Of a stretch of 7,136 nucleotides of DNA, positions 5,140 to 7,136 are shown in pieces. Numbering within the stretch: the stretch's first letter is position 1; each line of letters starts with the position of its first letter. Origin of the DNA: Cellvibrionales bacterium UBA2618. Lineage in GTDB: Bacteria > Pseudomonadota > Gammaproteobacteria > Pseudomonadales > Porticoccaceae. The position numbers were made by a program, and so were the translations under genes. The stretch is from the NCBI GenBank assembly GCA_002339165.1, contig DDJS01000110.1, forward strand, positions 1 to 7,136, in the 5' to 3' direction. The notes under the pieces are model-generated. The model was given only the letters and a program-made list of their open reading frames with translations, was not told where the DNA came from and did no database searches.

Positions 5140-6425
5140 TCTTCGCTTGCCACCATCTTGCGGTCCTGCTGCTCATAGACTAACAGCGGTTCGTTCTCGC
5201 CGTTAATCACCGCGGCATCGACGACGACTTTGACCAAATCTGTTTCCGACGGCGCACGGTACATAGTGTCCAATAATACCGTCTCAAGTATTGAGCGTAG
5301 ACCGCGCGCACCAGTCTTTCGAGTGATCGCCTTATCAGCGATGGCATCGAGTGCATCGGCGCGCAGATCGAGGTCCAATCCCTCCATCGAAAATAACGTT
5401 TGATATTGCTTATAGAGCGCGTTTTTCGGCTCAACCAAAATCGCCACCAAAGCCTCTCGATCCAGTTCCTGCAACGTCGCCACTACTGGCAATCGACCAA
5501 TGAATTCGGGGATCAATCCATAACCTATAAGATCGCTTGGCTCAACATCTAACAGCGTCTCACCAATCGATTTCTGACTGTCCTTGCTGGTGACCTCGGC
5601 GCCGAAACCAATACCGCCTTTCTCTGAGCGATCGCGGATGACTTTTTCAAGCCCAGCAAATGCGCCACCACAGACAAACAAGATATTTGACGTATCAACT
5701 TGCAAGAATTCCTGCTGAGGATGCTTCCGCCCACCTTGTGGCGGCACCGAAGCGACAGTTCCCTCGATCAATTTCAGCAACGCCTGCTGTACGCCTTCGC
5801 CCGACACATCGCGCGTGATTGAAGGGTTATCAGATTTTCGAGAGATCTTGTCAATTTCATCTATGTAAACAATGCCACGTTGCGCCTTATCGACGTCATA
5901 ATCGCACTTTTGAAGTAGCTTTTGGATGATATTCTCAACGTCTTCACCCACGTAACCAGCTTCGGTCAGCGTAGTAGCATCGGCAATCGTAAAGGGTACA
6001 TCCAATAATCGAGCCAACGTCTCAGCCAACAATGTCTTACCACTGCCGGTGGGACCAATCAGAAGAATGTTGCTCTTACCAAGTTCTACTGCGTTTGGAT
6101 CACCACCCACAGTTTCGCTGACCTGTAGGCGCTTGTAATGGTTGTAGACCGCTACCGAAAGAATTCTTTTTGCCCGTTCCTGACCAATCACGTAATCGTC
6201 AAGAATGGATTTTATTTCCATCGGTACCGGCAGCTTAGAGGAAGAATCTTCGGGCGCCACTGCTTGCGCCTCTTCAGAAATAATGTCGTTACACAGATCG
6301 ACACATTCATCGCAAATGTATACTGAAGGCCCGGCAATCAAGCGTCTCACTTCATTCTGGTTTTTCCCGCAAAATGAACAAAACAACAGTTTACCACTCT
6401 CGGTGGTATTGTCCTTGTCGCTCAT
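5133..6425 (-). CDS. clpX: ATP-dependent Clp protease unfoldase subunit ClpX
   Basis: The 430-residue product is near the E. coli length (424). ClpX is a hexameric AAA+ unfoldase that recognises tagged or native substrates, threads them through its pore and delivers them to ClpP. The N-terminal zinc-binding domain carries C16, C19, C38 and C41. The AAA+ part shows Walker A GPTGSGKT (124-131), pore-1 loop GYVG (157-160), Walker B IVYIDEID (185-192), the RKH pore loop (233-235), the ClpP-docking IGF loop (272-274), arginine finger R311 in EFIGRLP, and sensor-2 R374 in GARGLRS. All key residues are present. The ATG is preceded by AAAGGAGGT (6439-6431) with 5 bases between, a near-perfect ribosome binding site that suggests high translation. 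The 83-base gap after clpP is AT-rich and holds no convincing terminator or promoter, so clpP and clpX are probably co-transcribed. A small ATTTC-GAAAT hairpin (6457-6444) lies just upstream of the ribosome binding site. Confidence 0.98.
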   Translation of the reverse strand: MSDKDNTTESGKLLFCSFCGKNQNEVRRLIAGPSVYICDECVDLCNDIISEEAQAVAPEDSSSKLPVPMEIKSILDDYVIGQERAKRILSVAVYNHYKRLQVSETVGGDPNAVELGKSNILLIGPTGSGKTLLAETLARLLDVPFTIADATTLTEAGYVGEDVENIIQKLLQKCDYDVDKAQRGIVYIDEIDKISRKSDNPSITRDVSGEGVQQALLKLIEGTVASVPPQGGRKHPQQEFLQVDTSNILFVCGGAFAGLEKVIRDRSEKGGIGFGAEVTSKDSQKSIGETLLDVEPSDLIGYGLIPEFIGRLPVVATLQELDREALVAILVEPKNALYKQYQTLFSMEGLDLDLRADALDAIADKAITRKTGARGLRSILETVLLDTMYRAPSETDLVKVVVDAAVINGENEPLLVYEQQDRKMVASEEA

Positions 6426-6508
6426 CGCGCACCTCCTTTAAAAATTTCTTTTGAAATCAATATCTTGAAAAATAATAAACTTAAAAACGCTAGCAAAGGT
6501 TATCGATT

Positions 6509-7114
6509 CTAGACTCTTTTGTCCAGCACCTGATCGACCAAACCGTATGCCTTGGATTCTTCTGCGCTCATAAATGTATCCCTCTCGGTATCCTCGGCAA
6601 TCTTTTTTGCCGACTTACCGGTGTGCTGTGCTAAGAGTTTATTTAAGCGACTTTTGGTCTTAAGAATTTCTTGCGCCTGTATATGAATATCAGTCGCCTG
6701 CCCCTGAGCACCACCGCTGGGTTGGTGGATCATCGTTCGTGAGTTGGGTAGACAAAAGCGCTTTTCCGCAGCGCCTGCTGCCAGCAAGAAAGCGCCCATA
6801 GAGGATGCTTGCCCAATGCACATAGTACTGACATCTGGCTTAATGAACTGCATGGTGTCATAGATTGACATACCCGCTGTCACCGACCCGCCTGGGGAGT
6901 TGATGTAAAGGTGAATGTCTTTGTCCGGATTTTCAGACTCCAAAAAAAGCAGTTGAGCAACGATTAGATTCGCCATATGGTCTTCTACCTGACCGACCAA
7001 AAAAATTACCCGCTCTTTTAATAGTCGAGAATAGATATCATAGGACCGCTCTCCCCGCGACGTTTGCTCCACTACCATCGGCACCAAGCCACTCGCTTGT
7101 ATATCTTGCATCAT
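6509..7114 (-). CDS. clpP: ATP-dependent Clp protease proteolytic subunit ClpP
   Basis: The 201-residue product (E. coli: 207) is the serine peptidase that forms two stacked heptamer rings and degrades proteins fed in by ClpX (or ClpA). The catalytic triad is complete: S105 in GQASSMGAFL, H130 in MIHQP, and D179 in DTERD, all offset by six from the E. coli precursor. The family signatures YINSPGGSVTAGMSIYDTMQ (70-89) and FCLPNSRTMIHQP (120-132) are intact. By alignment with E. coli, a short propeptide of about 8 residues precedes GLVPMVVEQ. The start is ambiguous: the gene opens with ATGATG, and the GAGA upstream lies 2 bases from the first ATG but 5 from the second (7111), so the second may be used. 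The promoter and the usual upstream neighbour tig would lie beyond the window edge. Confidence 0.97.
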   Translation of the reverse strand: MMQDIQASGLVPMVVEQTSRGERSYDIYSRLLKERVIFLVGQVEDHMANLIVAQLLFLESENPDKDIHLYINSPGGSVTAGMSIYDTMQFIKPDVSTMCIGQASSMGAFLLAAGAAEKRFCLPNSRTMIHQPSGGAQGQATDIHIQAQEILKTKSRLNKLLAQHTGKSAKKIAEDTERDTFMSAEESKAYGLVDQVLDKRV

Positions 7115-7136
7115 CGTCTCTATAATTCCCTATTAG

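Noticed and set aside
5627..5634. GCGATCGC octamer like the HIP1 element of cyanobacteria
   Set aside because: A single copy inside clpX coding sequence; no repeated pattern was noticed in the window.
6444..6457. ATTTC-TTTT-GAAAT hairpin before clpX, followed by T bases on the minus strand, as a clpP terminator
   Set aside because: The stem is only 5 AT-rich base pairs and lies right beside the clpX ribosome binding site; too weak to call a terminator.
6426..6508. Separate clpX promoter in the clpP-clpX gap
   Set aside because: The gap is AT-rich and offers many weak hexamer-like strings, but no pair with good spacing and match stands out.
7115..7136. CTAATAG at the right edge read as tandem stop codons (TAA TAG) of an upstream tig gene
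   Set aside because: tig normally precedes clpP, but only 22 bases remain and the frame cannot be established.

Overview
The window holds the well-known gammaproteobacterial protein quality-control block clpP-clpX-lon-hupB-ppiD. All five genes are on the minus strand, so in transcription order they run from the right edge to the left. The left edge catches the last 36 codons of a convergent plus-strand gene whose product ends in a LysM-type peptidoglycan-binding domain. Gene order and the strong likeness of ClpP, ClpX, Lon and HU to the Escherichia coli proteins point to a gammaproteobacterium. The moderate GC content and acidic proteins would suit a marine lineage, but that is only inference. 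No mobile element, CRISPR array, tRNA or rRNA is visible, and I see no previously undescribed system.

Layout. 7114-6509: clpP, protease subunit with an intact Ser-His-Asp triad. 6425-5133: clpX, the zinc-binding AAA+ unfoldase that feeds ClpP, behind an 83-base AT-rich gap and a very strong Shine-Dalgarno. 5132-4997: a lon control region with two candidate sigma-70 promoters and a large inverted repeat that brackets one of the -10 boxes. 4996-2582: lon, the complete ATP-dependent Ser/Lys protease. 2581-2432: the hupB leader, with a near-consensus promoter and an approximately 80-base 5' UTR. 2431-2159: hupB, a GTG-started HU gene. 2158-2075: a compact spacer with a stem-loop around the hupB stop codon and a strong intrinsic terminator only 14 bases from the ppiD start codon. 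2074-224: ppiD, a membrane-anchored periplasmic parvulin-type chaperone. 223-113: a short convergent spacer with two stem-loops and a 14-base palindrome.

Function. ClpXP and Lon are the main cytoplasmic ATP-dependent proteases. HU shapes the nucleoid and is a Lon substrate in E. coli. PpiD works on proteins leaving the Sec translocon. The genes are linked by theme and order, but the sequence shows at least two internal transcription entry points (before lon and before hupB) and one internal terminator (after hupB), so the block is not one simple operon. The points most worth a second look are in the spacers: the lon promoter dyad, the hupB terminator jammed against the ppiD ribosome binding site, and stem-loops that place the lon and hupB stop codons in 7-base loops.
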